DNA of 32,095 nucleotides from Pseudomonadota bacterium (GTDB taxonomy: Bacteria; Myxococcota_A; Polyangia; Haliangiales; Haliangiaceae), in the NCBI GenBank assembly GCA_026387715.1, contig JAPLLF010001123.1, positions 1-32,095 on the forward strand, given 5' to 3'. A program made the position numbers and the translations under genes. Of the stretch, positions 1-8,447 are shown in pieces. The notes below the pieces were generated by a model that saw nothing but the letters and a program-made list of their open reading frames with translations, made no database searches and was not told the DNA's origin. Position 1 is the first letter of the stretch; each line of letters opens with the position of its first letter.

Positions 1-586
1 CCTTCTCCTCTTCCGGAGCCGCGCAGGTGATGACCGCGAGGTCACGACCGGTCACGGCCTCGACGCCTTCCGGCAGCTCGATCGTGCTGACGTGGATCAC
101 GTCGCCGATCTCGAGCGGCGAGACGTCGACGGTGAGCTTCACCGGGATCGCCGCCGGCTTCGCGCGCACGGTGAGCGAGCGCAGGATGATGCGGAGCTGA
201 CCACCCTCGATCGCGCCCTTCGGCTTGCCGACGAAGTCGAGCGGGACGTTGGCATCGACTTCCTTGTTCGGGTCGATGGCGAGGAGGTCGACGTGGGTGA
301 TGTCGCGACGCAGCTTGTCGATCTGGTAGTCCTTGACCAGCGCGTGCAGCTTGCGCGTGGAGGGACCGCCCTCGATCGTGAGATCGATGACCGTGTTCTG
401 CTTGCGAACCGGGTCGAGCGCGGCGCGGAGCGCCTTGATGTCGACGATGATCGACAGCGGCTCGATGCGCCCGTCGACCGAAGCGCCATAACACACGCCT
501 GGAACCTTGCCGGACGCGCGCAACACGCGAGCCGGGCCCTTACCATGCGAATCGCGAACCGAAACCGTGAGCTTGCCGACTTCCAT
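1..586 (-). CDS. rplY: 50S ribosomal protein bL25 (TL5/Ctc type), 3' end beyond the window
   Basis: This gene encodes ribosomal protein bL25, which binds 5S rRNA in the large subunit. Reading the minus strand from the ATG at 586 gives an open frame of about 195 codons that runs off the window edge without a stop. The N-terminal part (about residues 1-90) begins MEVGKLTVSVRD and has the L25 pattern, including GKGPARVLRASGKVPGVCYG and, further on, KDYQIDKLRRDITHVDLL. The second part (about 95-195) matches the extra C-terminal domain of the long Ctc/TL5 form, with VPLDFVGKPKGAIEGG and LPEGVEAV. A Shine-Dalgarno sequence AAGGA lies 7 nt upstream. The gene starts 14 nt after the prs stop, and prs followed by ctc/rplY is a common bacterial order, so the two are probably co-transcribed. 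The identification is firm; only the C-terminus is missing. Confidence 0.95.
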   Translation of the reverse strand, partial: MEVGKLTVSVRDSHGKGPARVLRASGKVPGVCYGASVDGRIEPLSIIVDIKALRAALDPVRKQNTVIDLTIEGGPSTRKLHALVKDYQIDKLRRDITHVDLLAIDPNKEVDANVPLDFVGKPKGAIEGGQLRIILRSLTVRAKPAAIPVKLTVDVSPLEIGDVIHVSTIELPEGVEAVTGRDLAVITCAAPEEEK

Positions 587-600
587 GACGTGTTCCTTAG

Positions 601-1548
<948 letters not shown>

Positions 1549-1559
1549 GGTGGGGGGTC

Positions 1560-1588
1560 GATGTATCAACACCAACGCATCACGTCAA
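1560..1588 (-). promoter_or_regulatory. Predicted sigma-70-like promoter of prs-rplY
   Basis: On the minus strand TTGACG (1588-1583) is followed after 17 nt by TACATC (1565-1560), with an upstream TG that resembles an extended -10. The -10 ends 11 nt before the GTG at 1548, so the predicted transcript would have a leader of only a few bases. This is pattern matching by eye; no start site is measured. Confidence 0.45.
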
Positions 1589-1617
1589 GCGCCGGGTCCC
1601 GGCGCGACCGAATACCG

Positions 1618-1860
1618 CTACGCCAGGCCGAGCGCCTTGGCCCGGGCGACCAGCCGGTCCACCTCGGTGGCCAGGACCTCGGTCGCCTCCTCCGCGAGCA
1701 GGACGGGGACGCCCTCGTCGATGCGGTAGCGCAGCCGGGCCGCGACGCTGAGCAGGAACCCGTCGCTGACGTCGCGGTCGGCCTCCCCACGCGGGAAGTA
1801 GATCAACGGCTGCTTCGAGACGGGACAGCGCATGACGTCGACGAAATGAGCGGCGAGCAC
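1618..1860 (-). CDS. Trm112/UPF0434-family small protein with lost zinc cysteines
   Basis: An 80-residue protein resembling the UPF0434/Trm112 family (E. coli YcaR is one member), short proteins of about 60 residues; eukaryotic Trm112 activates methyltransferases. The family pattern is clear: a start like LLDIIACPVC appears here as FVDVMRCPVSKQPLIYF, and the family's DGIPVLL block appears as EGVPVLLAEEATE. The family usually has three or four cysteines that bind zinc. Here only the first remains: the second of the CPxC pair is Ser, and the later Cys position (before the RYRIDEG stretch) also reads as Ser, so zinc binding is doubtful. The start is GTG at 1860; an ATG nine codons later would cut off the conserved first helix. 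TATATA lies 7 nt before the GTG. The gene lies 43 nt upstream of the prs open frame and may have its own promoter. The partner is unknown. Confidence 0.75.
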   Translation of the reverse strand: MLAAHFVDVMRCPVSKQPLIYFPRGEADRDVSDGFLLSVAARLRYRIDEGVPVLLAEEATEVLATEVDRLVARAKALGLA

Positions 1861-1867
1861 GCTGCTG

Positions 1868-1873
1868 TATATA
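1868..1873 (-). promoter_or_regulatory. Predicted -10 element of the Trm112-like gene
   Basis: TATATA on the minus strand ends 7 nt before the GTG at 1860, about where a transcript would start, and no Shine-Dalgarno sequence precedes the GTG. A T-rich stretch upstream belongs to the OmpA terminator, so the two signals abut. No clear -35 was found. Confidence 0.35.
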
Positions 1874-1884
1874 AGAAAACGTCC

Positions 1885-1918
1885 GAAAACGAAAACGGGC
1901 CACCACGAGGGTGACCCG
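1885..1918 (-). terminator. Rho-independent terminator after the OmpA-family gene
   Basis: The arms 1896-1904 and 1910-1918 form a 9-position stem with one mismatch around a 5-base loop. On the minus strand it is followed by TTTTCGTTTTC, the T-rich tail of an intrinsic terminator. It sits 38 nt after the OmpA stop codon (1956-1958) and just before the Trm112-like gene, so it would separate the two transcripts. Confidence 0.7.
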
Positions 1919-1925
1919 GTTGCGC

Positions 1926-1951
1926 GAGCTCGACGGCGATGCCGTCAGCTC
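1926..1951 (-). other. Hairpin directly after the OmpA-family stop codon
   Basis: Arms 1926-1937 and 1941-1951 pair over 11 positions with one bulged base and a 3-base loop. It begins 4 nt after the stop codon and precedes the T-tailed terminator. It has no T-tract of its own; it may protect the 3' end of the mRNA. Confidence 0.45.
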
Positions 1952-1955
1952 GAGC

Positions 1956-3291
<1,336 letters not shown>

Positions 3292-3418
3292 GAGATGCTC
3301 GATCCTTGAGAGGTTAATTCTTCGAGTGATAGCGCCGGTGATGCCCAAAGTTCCAGGGCTTGCGGCAACTTAGTTTCGTCGGCGCACTCGATCTGCGGCG
3401 CAGCTGGGGTGATAGATT

Positions 3419-4567
3419 GTGGCGGCAATGGCAGTGATCGCCGATGACAGCCCTGCACGTCGCGCACGGGACGAGCTCGCGGCGATGCTCCGCCCGGTCG
3501 GGGGTGGGCTCTACGTCGTCTCGACCGGACGCGCCGAGCAGCTGGCCGTCCAGCGCGGCTACTACGGTGTCGCCGACGAGGCCGCGATCGACGCGAAGTT
3601 CCGCGCCACGCTCGATCGGATCGCCACCGCCAGGGCGGTGATCCTCGGCGTACCGTCCGATGTCGGCGCGGGCTACCGGCGTGGCGCGAACCTCGGGCCA
3701 CAGGGGATCCGCGGCGCGATGCTCGACGCCGACCCGGGGCTCCGCACCTGGCTCGACGACCACGGCGTGATCGACATCGGCGACGTCGCCGTATGTCCGC
3801 AGCTGCTCCACGACGACATGCTCGCGCCGGCCCAGATCGCGGCGACGCGTCAGGCCCTGTATCGCGATCTCCCGGCAGCGTTCGCGGCGACCTTGCCGGT
3901 CTCCCCGCTCTCGATCGAGGAGCGCGCGCTCGCGGCCGTGTATGCGCTCAATCCGGCGATCGTGCCGATCGTGCTCGGTGGGGATCACTCGGTCGCGTGG
4001 CCGGTCGCGGCCGCGCTCGCGGCGCATCGCACCGATCGGTGGTCGATCGTGCAGCCAGACGCGCACACCGACCTGCTCGCGGAGCGCCTCGGCGTCAAGT
4101 ACTGCTTCGCGACGTGGAGCTATCACGCCAACGAGCTGCTGGGTCGCGATGGTCGGCTCGTGCAGGTCGGCGTGCGCGCCTCGCGGTACCCGCGCGAGCA
4201 CTGGGAGCGCGAGCTCGGCGTTCGCCAGCTGTGGGCGAACGAGATCGCGGCGAACCCCGAGCAGGCGATCGAGGACATGGTCGCCCATCTCCGCGCGCGC
4301 GGCGTGACCAGCGTCTACTTCTCGAACGACATCGACGGCACCGATGCCAGGTGGGCGTCGGCGACGGGCACGCCGGAGGCCGATGGGCTGACGCCGACGT
4401 GGCTGCTCGCGTTGATCGATCGCCTCGGGCGCGAGTTCGGCTTCTGCGCCGTCGATTGCGTGGAGGTCGCGCCGCCGCTCGGGCCGACCTCCGAGGCCAC
4501 GCGCGGCACGCTCGAGCTCGCGGCGCGCTACGTGCGCGCGTGCCTGGCTCAGATCGTCGCGGCGTGA
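3419..4567 (+). CDS. Arginase/agmatinase-family ureohydrolase
   Basis: A 382-residue ureohydrolase. The family removes urea, or formamide-like groups, from guanidino compounds such as arginine, agmatine or formiminoglutamate using two Mn ions. All metal motifs are visible: GGDHS (H190), DAHTD (D214, H216, D218) and SNDIDGTD (D304, D306). The protein is longer than a typical agmatinase (about 300), with an N-terminal extension of about 70 residues and an insertion between residues 120 and 170. The usual DAxDP after the last motif reads GTDAR, so the substrate cannot be named. The GTG at 3419 follows the SD-like GGGGTGAT; the ATG at 3428 is an alternative and lies 9 nt after TAGATT, which resembles an extended -10. 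The gene is divergent from ompA and its end overlaps hemH by 19 bases tail to tail. Confidence 0.88.
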   Translation: MAAMAVIADDSPARRARDELAAMLRPVGGGLYVVSTGRAEQLAVQRGYYGVADEAAIDAKFRATLDRIATARAVILGVPSDVGAGYRRGANLGPQGIRGAMLDADPGLRTWLDDHGVIDIGDVAVCPQLLHDDMLAPAQIAATRQALYRDLPAAFAATLPVSPLSIEERALAAVYALNPAIVPIVLGGDHSVAWPVAAALAAHRTDRWSIVQPDAHTDLLAERLGVKYCFATWSYHANELLGRDGRLVQVGVRASRYPREHWERELGVRQLWANEIAANPEQAIEDMVAHLRARGVTSVYFSNDIDGTDARWASATGTPEADGLTPTWLLALIDRLGREFGFCAVDCVEVAPPLGPTSEATRGTLELAARYVRACLAQIVAA

Positions 4568-5580
4568 CGGCGCGCGATCGCTGACACCGCATCGACCCAG
4601 ACCGGCGTGGCGTTGAGCGACGGCACCAGCACGAGATCCTCGCCGCCGGCAGCCAGGAACTGCTCCTTCGCGCGCATCCCGATCTCCTCGATCGTCTCGA
4701 GGCAGTCGGCGACGAACGCCGGGCACATCACCGCGAGGCGCTTGACCCCCTTCTTCGCGATCTCGTCGAGCAAGACGTCGGTGAACGGCTGGATCCACGG
4801 CGTCTTGCCGAGCCGCGACTGGAAGCAGGTCGAGTAGGCGCCCTCGGCGAGACCGAGCAGCGGCACCAGCGAGCGCGTCGTCGCGTAGCACTGCGCCCGG
4901 TAGCAGTTCGCGGTCGCGAACCGATCGCAGCAACCGTCGGTCAGGCACGTGGTGCCTGTCGGATCGCTCTTGCGGATGTGCCGCTCGGGCAACCCGTGAT
5001 AGCTGAACAGCACGTGGTCCTGCCGGAACGCGGCGAGCACCGGCTTGGCGACCGCCTCGAACGACGCGATGAAGCCGGGGTCGTCGAAGAACGCGGGGAC
5101 CAGGTCGATCGGCGGGACGTTCCACGCCGCGCCGGCGAGCTCCATCACGCGCGCGACCGCGGTCCCCGTCGACGACGACGCGTATTGCGGGAACAGCGGG
5201 AGGACGACGATCCGGGTGCAGTCGCGGAGCCTGGTGATCGCATCGGGGATCGACGGTGAGCCGTAGCGCATCGCGAGCTCGACCTGCCAGGGGGCGCCGA
5301 GCTGCGCGGCGACGCCGGCCGCGAGGTCCTGCGAGTGGTACATGAGCGGCGAGCCGCGCTTGGCGTCCCAGATGGACTGGTAGGCGTGGGCGCTCTTGGC
5401 GGGGCGGGTCGGCAGGATGATGAGGTTGAGGAGCAGCGCGCGGCCGATGCCGTTCATGTCGAGCACGCGCGGATCTCCGAGGAACTCGCGCAGGTAACGC
5501 CGCACCGCCGGCGTCGTGGGCTCGTCGGGCGTGCCGAGGTTGATCAGGAGGAGCCCGGTGCGGCGTACGGCGGCGGTCAT
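4549..5580 (-). CDS. hemH: Ferrochelatase, with internal Cys cluster
   Basis: Ferrochelatase inserts Fe(II) into porphyrin, a late step of heme synthesis. The 343-residue protein starts MTAAVRRTGLLLINLGTPDEP and contains RRYLREFLGDPRV, RYGSPSI, PLFPQYASSSTGT, the catalytic-histidine motif SYHGLPERH (H195) and CLETIEEI with the conserved glutamate (E295). A cysteine-rich stretch at residues 212-231 has Cys at 212, 217, 218, 226 and 231. Several bacterial ferrochelatases are known to bind a [2Fe-2S] cluster through internal cysteines, so this one may too; that is inference. Heme supply fits the two c-type heme candidates encoded at 6394-8021. The gene overlaps the ureohydrolase gene tail to tail by 19 bases and shares a 232-base divergent region with the DUF3052 gene. 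Confidence 0.97.
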   Translation of the reverse strand: MTAAVRRTGLLLINLGTPDEPTTPAVRRYLREFLGDPRVLDMNGIGRALLLNLIILPTRPAKSAHAYQSIWDAKRGSPLMYHSQDLAAGVAAQLGAPWQVELAMRYGSPSIPDAITRLRDCTRIVVLPLFPQYASSSTGTAVARVMELAGAAWNVPPIDLVPAFFDDPGFIASFEAVAKPVLAAFRQDHVLFSYHGLPERHIRKSDPTGTTCLTDGCCDRFATANCYRAQCYATTRSLVPLLGLAEGAYSTCFQSRLGKTPWIQPFTDVLLDEIAKKGVKRLAVMCPAFVADCLETIEEIGMRAKEQFLAAGGEDLVLVPSLNATPVWVDAVSAIARRHAATI

Positions 5581-5590
5581 CGCTGTCCCG

Positions 5591-5617
5591 TTTGGGGCGA
5601 GTGGCGCCCAAAGTCAA
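5591..5617 (-). promoter_or_regulatory. Palindrome and possible -35 in front of hemH
   Basis: An inverted repeat, arms 5591-5599 and 5605-5612 with one bulge and a 5-base loop, sits 10 nt before the hemH start. It overlaps TTGACTT on the minus strand (5617-5611). No good -10 was found downstream. It could be an operator for heme or iron control, or an RNA hairpin covering the ribosome-binding region. Confidence 0.4.
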
Positions 5618-5775
5618 GGAGCGCCCCGCGACGGCGTGGATAAAAACAGCAAGCGTAGGAGCCGGGCGCAGATGCCAGCTAGTTTTGTGGGTCGGCCAAC
5701 CATTCCCCGGGAGTGACGAGATCGCACGGGAGTCCAATGATTACGATTATATACAAGATGTTCTGGGCTTCCTGT

Positions 5776-5804
5776 TTGACCTCCACTCCACACACGGCAA
5801 TATC
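5776..5804 (+). promoter_or_regulatory. Predicted promoter of the 5.8-19.5 kb gene run
   Basis: TTGACC (5776-5781), 17 nt spacer and AATATC (5799-5804) form a sigma-70-like pair ending 8 nt before the ATG at 5813. The region is less GC-rich than its surroundings, with another TATATA at 5748-5753. The rest of the 232-base intergenic region shows no gene. Confidence 0.45.
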
Positions 5805-5812
5805 GCCAGGTC

Positions 5813-6370
5813 ATGGCTGGGTACCCCGGAACGCCGCTCCCCAAGAAATTGGGCATCAAGGCAGGCCATAAGGTCTGTCTCCTGAACGCTCCGGGTGCGT
5901 TCGAACGCGTGGTCATCAGCGCGGCACGCAACGAGAACGTGCGCATCACGCACGATCTCCGCCTGCCGCCAGTCGACGTCATCGTGCTGTTCATCGACCG
6001 GCTGTCCGACCTCGAGCACCGCTTCGGTGCGGTCATGAACCGGCTCCATCCCGCGGGTGGGTTGTGGATCGTCTGGCGCACCCGCCGCTCGATCGACGTC
6101 AGCGAGAGCGTCGTGCGCCGCGTCGCGCTCGCGGCCGGCATGGTCGACAACAAGATCTGCTCGCTCGGCGAGAGCTGGTCTGGCATGCGCCTCGTGATGC
6201 GCGGCGAGTATGCCGAGGCCGTGGCCTATCGGGTCGAGCCACCTCCGCCGATCAAGCTGATCGCGCGTCGACGTCGACCCACCGCGGCCGCGCGCATCGT
6301 GCGCCGCACCAGCGTGGCGAGCGGCGCGGGATCGACGCTTCGTCGTGCCCGCGCGCGTTCCACGCGCTAG
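5813..6370 (+). CDS. DUF3052-family protein with Arg-rich tail
   Basis: This 185-residue protein matches the DUF3052 family as I know it. The signature start MAGYPGTPLPKKLGIKAGH, the DVIVLFIDRLSDLEHRF block, GGLWIVW and LAAGMVDNKICSLGESWSGMR are all present within residues 1-130. The family is widespread in actinobacteria and myxobacteria, is cytoplasmic, and has no proven function. Residues after about 145 form a basic tail (RRRR, then many Arg and Ser) that is not usual for the family and might bind nucleic acid or acidic lipid. No signal peptide is seen. The ATG follows a promoter-like element by only 8 nt and lacks a clear Shine-Dalgarno sequence. The next gene starts 23 nt downstream on the same strand, so this may be the first gene of the long run. 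Confidence 0.85.
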   Translation: MAGYPGTPLPKKLGIKAGHKVCLLNAPGAFERVVISAARNENVRITHDLRLPPVDVIVLFIDRLSDLEHRFGAVMNRLHPAGGLWIVWRTRRSIDVSESVVRRVALAAGMVDNKICSLGESWSGMRLVMRGEYAEAVAYRVEPPPPIKLIARRRRPTAAARIVRRTSVASGAGSTLRRARARSTR

Positions 6371-6393
6371 CGGATCGAGGTAGTGTCGCCCGC

Positions 6394-6909
6394 GTGAGCC
6401 GGGAGATCCTCGCCGCCGTCGTCACCGTCACCCTCGGGGCGTGCGGCGTCGAGACCGCCGACGACCGCCCCCACACGCTCGAGTACATCTCGGCGACGAT
6501 CCTCGAGCCGAGCTGCGGGACCGCGGCTTGTCATTCGAGCTTCCGGCAGGCGGCGCGCCGCGCCAGCGACGCCAGCGCCGCGGTGCCCCTCGTGTTCGAC
6601 AGCGTCGAGCATGCGCGCGCGACGTTCCAGCGCGACTCGCAGCTCATCGACAACGTCGCCAGCGACCTCGCCCCGACGCTCTACATCAACCTGACGGTCG
6701 AGTACCTCGATGCCACGCGGATGCCGCTCGACCAGCCGCTCCCCAACGCGGACGTCGAGCTCCTTCGATCCTGGGTGCTCGATGGAGGCCCTGGGGTCTG
6801 CGTGGGTGAGTCGAGCTGCCAGGGTGCGGTCGAGCGCTACTGCCACGTCGACGATCGCAGCTACGACTTCACGCGGAAGCCCAAGGGGCCGTGCGAGCTT
6901 CCCCGATGA
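6394..6909 (+). CDS. Lipoprotein with CX4CH motif (possible cytochrome-like)
   Basis: Reading from the GTG at 6394 gives 171 residues beginning MSREILAAVVTVTLGACG, a short lipoprotein signal with the box LGAC (Cys 17). The frame is open further upstream, but that part overlaps the DUF3052 gene and makes no sense as protein. The mature part has EPSCGTAACHSS, a CX4CH motif. True c-type heme sites are usually CXXCH, but CX3-4CH variants exist, and myxobacteria have many lipoproteins with this SCx4CH pattern whose heme status I do not know. Four more cysteines lie near the C-terminus (GVCVGESSCQG, RYCHVDD, PCELPR). The stop overlaps the next gene's start (ATGA), and that next gene has a canonical CXXCH, so electron transfer or metal handling at the envelope is a reasonable guess. 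Confidence 0.7.
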   Translation: MSREILAAVVTVTLGACGVETADDRPHTLEYISATILEPSCGTAACHSSFRQAARRASDASAAVPLVFDSVEHARATFQRDSQLIDNVASDLAPTLYINLTVEYLDATRMPLDQPLPNADVELLRSWVLDGGPGVCVGESSCQGAVERYCHVDDRSYDFTRKPKGPCELPR

Positions 6910-8021
6910 GGTGGCTTGTCGCCGTGGTCGTGTGGGTCGGGCTCGGGGTCGCCCTGCCGCGGGCAGCGCACGCGTATCCGCAGTTCCAGCTCAGCCACGA
7001 CCAGACCTGTGTCGGGTGCCACGTCTCACCGGCCGGTGGTGGTCTGCTGACGGAGAACGGCCGGAACATGGCCGAGTCGATCTCGCAGCTGGGCCACGCT
7101 CCCGAGCTGTTCTACGGCGCGTGGACGCCGCCGTCGTGGCTGACGCTCGGTGGGGACTTCCGCGTGCTCGGTGGCCTGTTCGCCACGCCGGTCGTCGCGG
7201 CCGCCGCGGTCCCGATGCAGGGCGAGCTCTACGCGCACGCCACGTCCGGCAACTTCCAGGTCCACCTCACCGGCGGCGTTCGTCCAGCGCAGACGGGGAA
7301 CACGCTGGCGACGCGCGCGTGGTCGCGCGAGCACTACGTGACGTGGCAGCAGCACCCCGACGAGCTGTCGGGGCTGTACGTCCGGGTCGGCCGGTTCATG
7401 CCGGTGTTCGGGCTTCGCCTCGCCGAGCACCCGACCTACACGCGACGTTACGGTGGCACGCCGCTGTTCGCCGAGACCTACGGCGCGGCCGTCGAGTACG
7501 TCAGCCCGGAGTTCGAGATCCACGGCACCGGCTTCATCCGCGATCGGCTGATCGATCCCGTCGTCGACGACAGCGGCGGCGCGCTGTACGCCGAGGCGCG
7601 CGTCACCGAGTCCGCGGCGGTCGGGGTCGAGGCGATGGCGACGGCGAGCGTCGACGATCAGAAGTATCGCGGCGGCGTCACCGGCAAGCTGTTCGTCGCC
7701 CGGATCGCGACGATGCTGCAGGGCGAGCTGATCGTCACGCAGCAGAACATCGACGACTCGGTGACGGTCCGGAGCCTCACGGGCAGCCTGCTCGCGTCGC
7801 GCTTCCTGACCCCGTGGCTGCTGGTCGATCTCGGCCTCGGCCTGCACGACGGGAACGTCGCGGTGCTGCACGACGACCGTGATGGGGTGGATCTCAACGT
7901 CCACTACTTCGTCGACTCGCACCTCGAGCTCGTGTTCAACGGCCGCTACGAGGCGCTCGGCCTCGGGCAGGGTGGGCCGTCGGGCTGGTTCGCGGCCGTC
8001 CAGGCGCATTACCGACTTTGA
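6906..8021 (+). CDS. Outer-membrane barrel-like protein with N-terminal c-type heme motif
   Basis: This 371-residue protein has a Sec signal (MRWLVAVVVWVGLG, cleavage after AHA at about 24) and, directly after it, TCVGCHVSPAGGG, a canonical CXXCH heme motif. The remainder is rich in alternating hydrophobic residues, aromatic and Gly turns (for example LTLGGDFRVLGGLF and MQGELYAHATSG) and ends with a C-terminal aromatic-rich strand, ...VQAHYRL, as outer-membrane barrels do. My reading is a porin-like barrel with a heme-binding N-terminus in the periplasm. I remember similar deltaproteobacterial proteins with CNQCH or CVGCH near the mature start but no assigned function. The ATG at 6906 overlaps the upstream stop by 4 bases, so translation is coupled to the CX4CH lipoprotein. 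A GTG at 6891 in the same frame is an unlikely start. Confidence 0.75.
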   Translation: MRWLVAVVVWVGLGVALPRAAHAYPQFQLSHDQTCVGCHVSPAGGGLLTENGRNMAESISQLGHAPELFYGAWTPPSWLTLGGDFRVLGGLFATPVVAAAAVPMQGELYAHATSGNFQVHLTGGVRPAQTGNTLATRAWSREHYVTWQQHPDELSGLYVRVGRFMPVFGLRLAEHPTYTRRYGGTPLFAETYGAAVEYVSPEFEIHGTGFIRDRLIDPVVDDSGGALYAEARVTESAAVGVEAMATASVDDQKYRGGVTGKLFVARIATMLQGELIVTQQNIDDSVTVRSLTGSLLASRFLTPWLLVDLGLGLHDGNVAVLHDDRDGVDLNVHYFVDSHLELVFNGRYEALGLGQGGPSGWFAAVQAHYRL

Positions 8022-8072
8022 GCTGTTAACACCTGCGCGGGGTCGTCGTCCTTGGCTGTGAAAGGCAGAGAG

Positions 8073-8447
8073 ATGACGAAGCCCCCGACCCTGACCAAGC
8101 TGTTCGCCGTGGTGGTCTCCACGAGCGCGATGAGCGCGATGAGCGCGATGAGCGCCACGGCGTCCGCGGAGACTCCGCGCATGAACGCGCGGGCTCGCCC
8201 CGCCTGCGGCAACGTGATGACCAAGAACGGCGATGCGTGCGACGACGCCCCGACGCCGATCGCCGTGAACATCGCCGCCCTGCGCACGACCATCGCCGCC
8301 ATGTTCGCGGCGCTGCCACCGCCGGTCGCCCCTCCGTCGACCGCCGACGTGCCGCGGATGCTCGCGAACGGGCGCCCGGCGTGCGGCAACGTCGCGTCGA
8401 AGCGGCCCCGACCCACGAGCTGCGCGGTGGTGGCGAGCAAGCCGTGA
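8073..8447 (+). CDS. Small secreted peptide with two Cys-containing repeats
   Basis: A 124-residue protein of no family I recognise. The ATG at 8073 follows AAAGGCAGAG. Residues 1-32 form a Sec signal whose hydrophobic part contains AMS repeated three times and ends ATASA. The mature part holds two copies of one motif: PRMNARARPACGNV (residues 35-48) and PRMLANGRPACGNV (94-107). Each is followed by a Lys-containing stretch and a second Cys, giving C45/C56 and C104/C117, so two Cys pairs are possible. A Pro/Ala-rich linker (58-92) joins them. The stop overlaps the next gene, a ferritin-like diiron protein, as GTGA, so the two products are probably made together. It could be a precursor peptide modified by that enzyme, a metal-binding secreted protein, or a disulfide-bonded structural peptide. 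Confidence 0.75.
   Translation: MTKPPTLTKLFAVVVSTSAMSAMSAMSATASAETPRMNARARPACGNVMTKNGDACDDAPTPIAVNIAALRTTIAAMFAALPPPVAPPSTADVPRMLANGRPACGNVASKRPRPTSCAVVASKP
8123..8149 (+). repeat. Three 9-bp tandem repeats inside a signal peptide
   Basis: The unit GAGCGCGAT occurs three times in a row and begins a fourth time. It encodes the AMSAMSAMSA stretch in the hydrophobic core of the signal peptide at 8073. Slippage would add or remove three residues without changing frame, so signal length could vary. Confidence 0.8.

Noticed and set aside
3292-3418. Possible ECF-type promoter (GGAACTT, minus strand 3354-3348) before ompA
   Set aside because: GGAACTT is present, but no matching -10 at the usual 15-16 nt spacing; too weak to call.
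3314-5737. 807-codon minus-strand ORF spanning hemH and the ureohydrolase
   Set aside because: It is in the wrong frame of hemH and covers a clear plus-strand enzyme; no sensible protein.
5614-6186. 190-codon minus-strand ORF opposite the DUF3052 gene, covering the intergenic region
   Set aside because: The plus strand has a clear family match from 5813; the minus reading has no motif.
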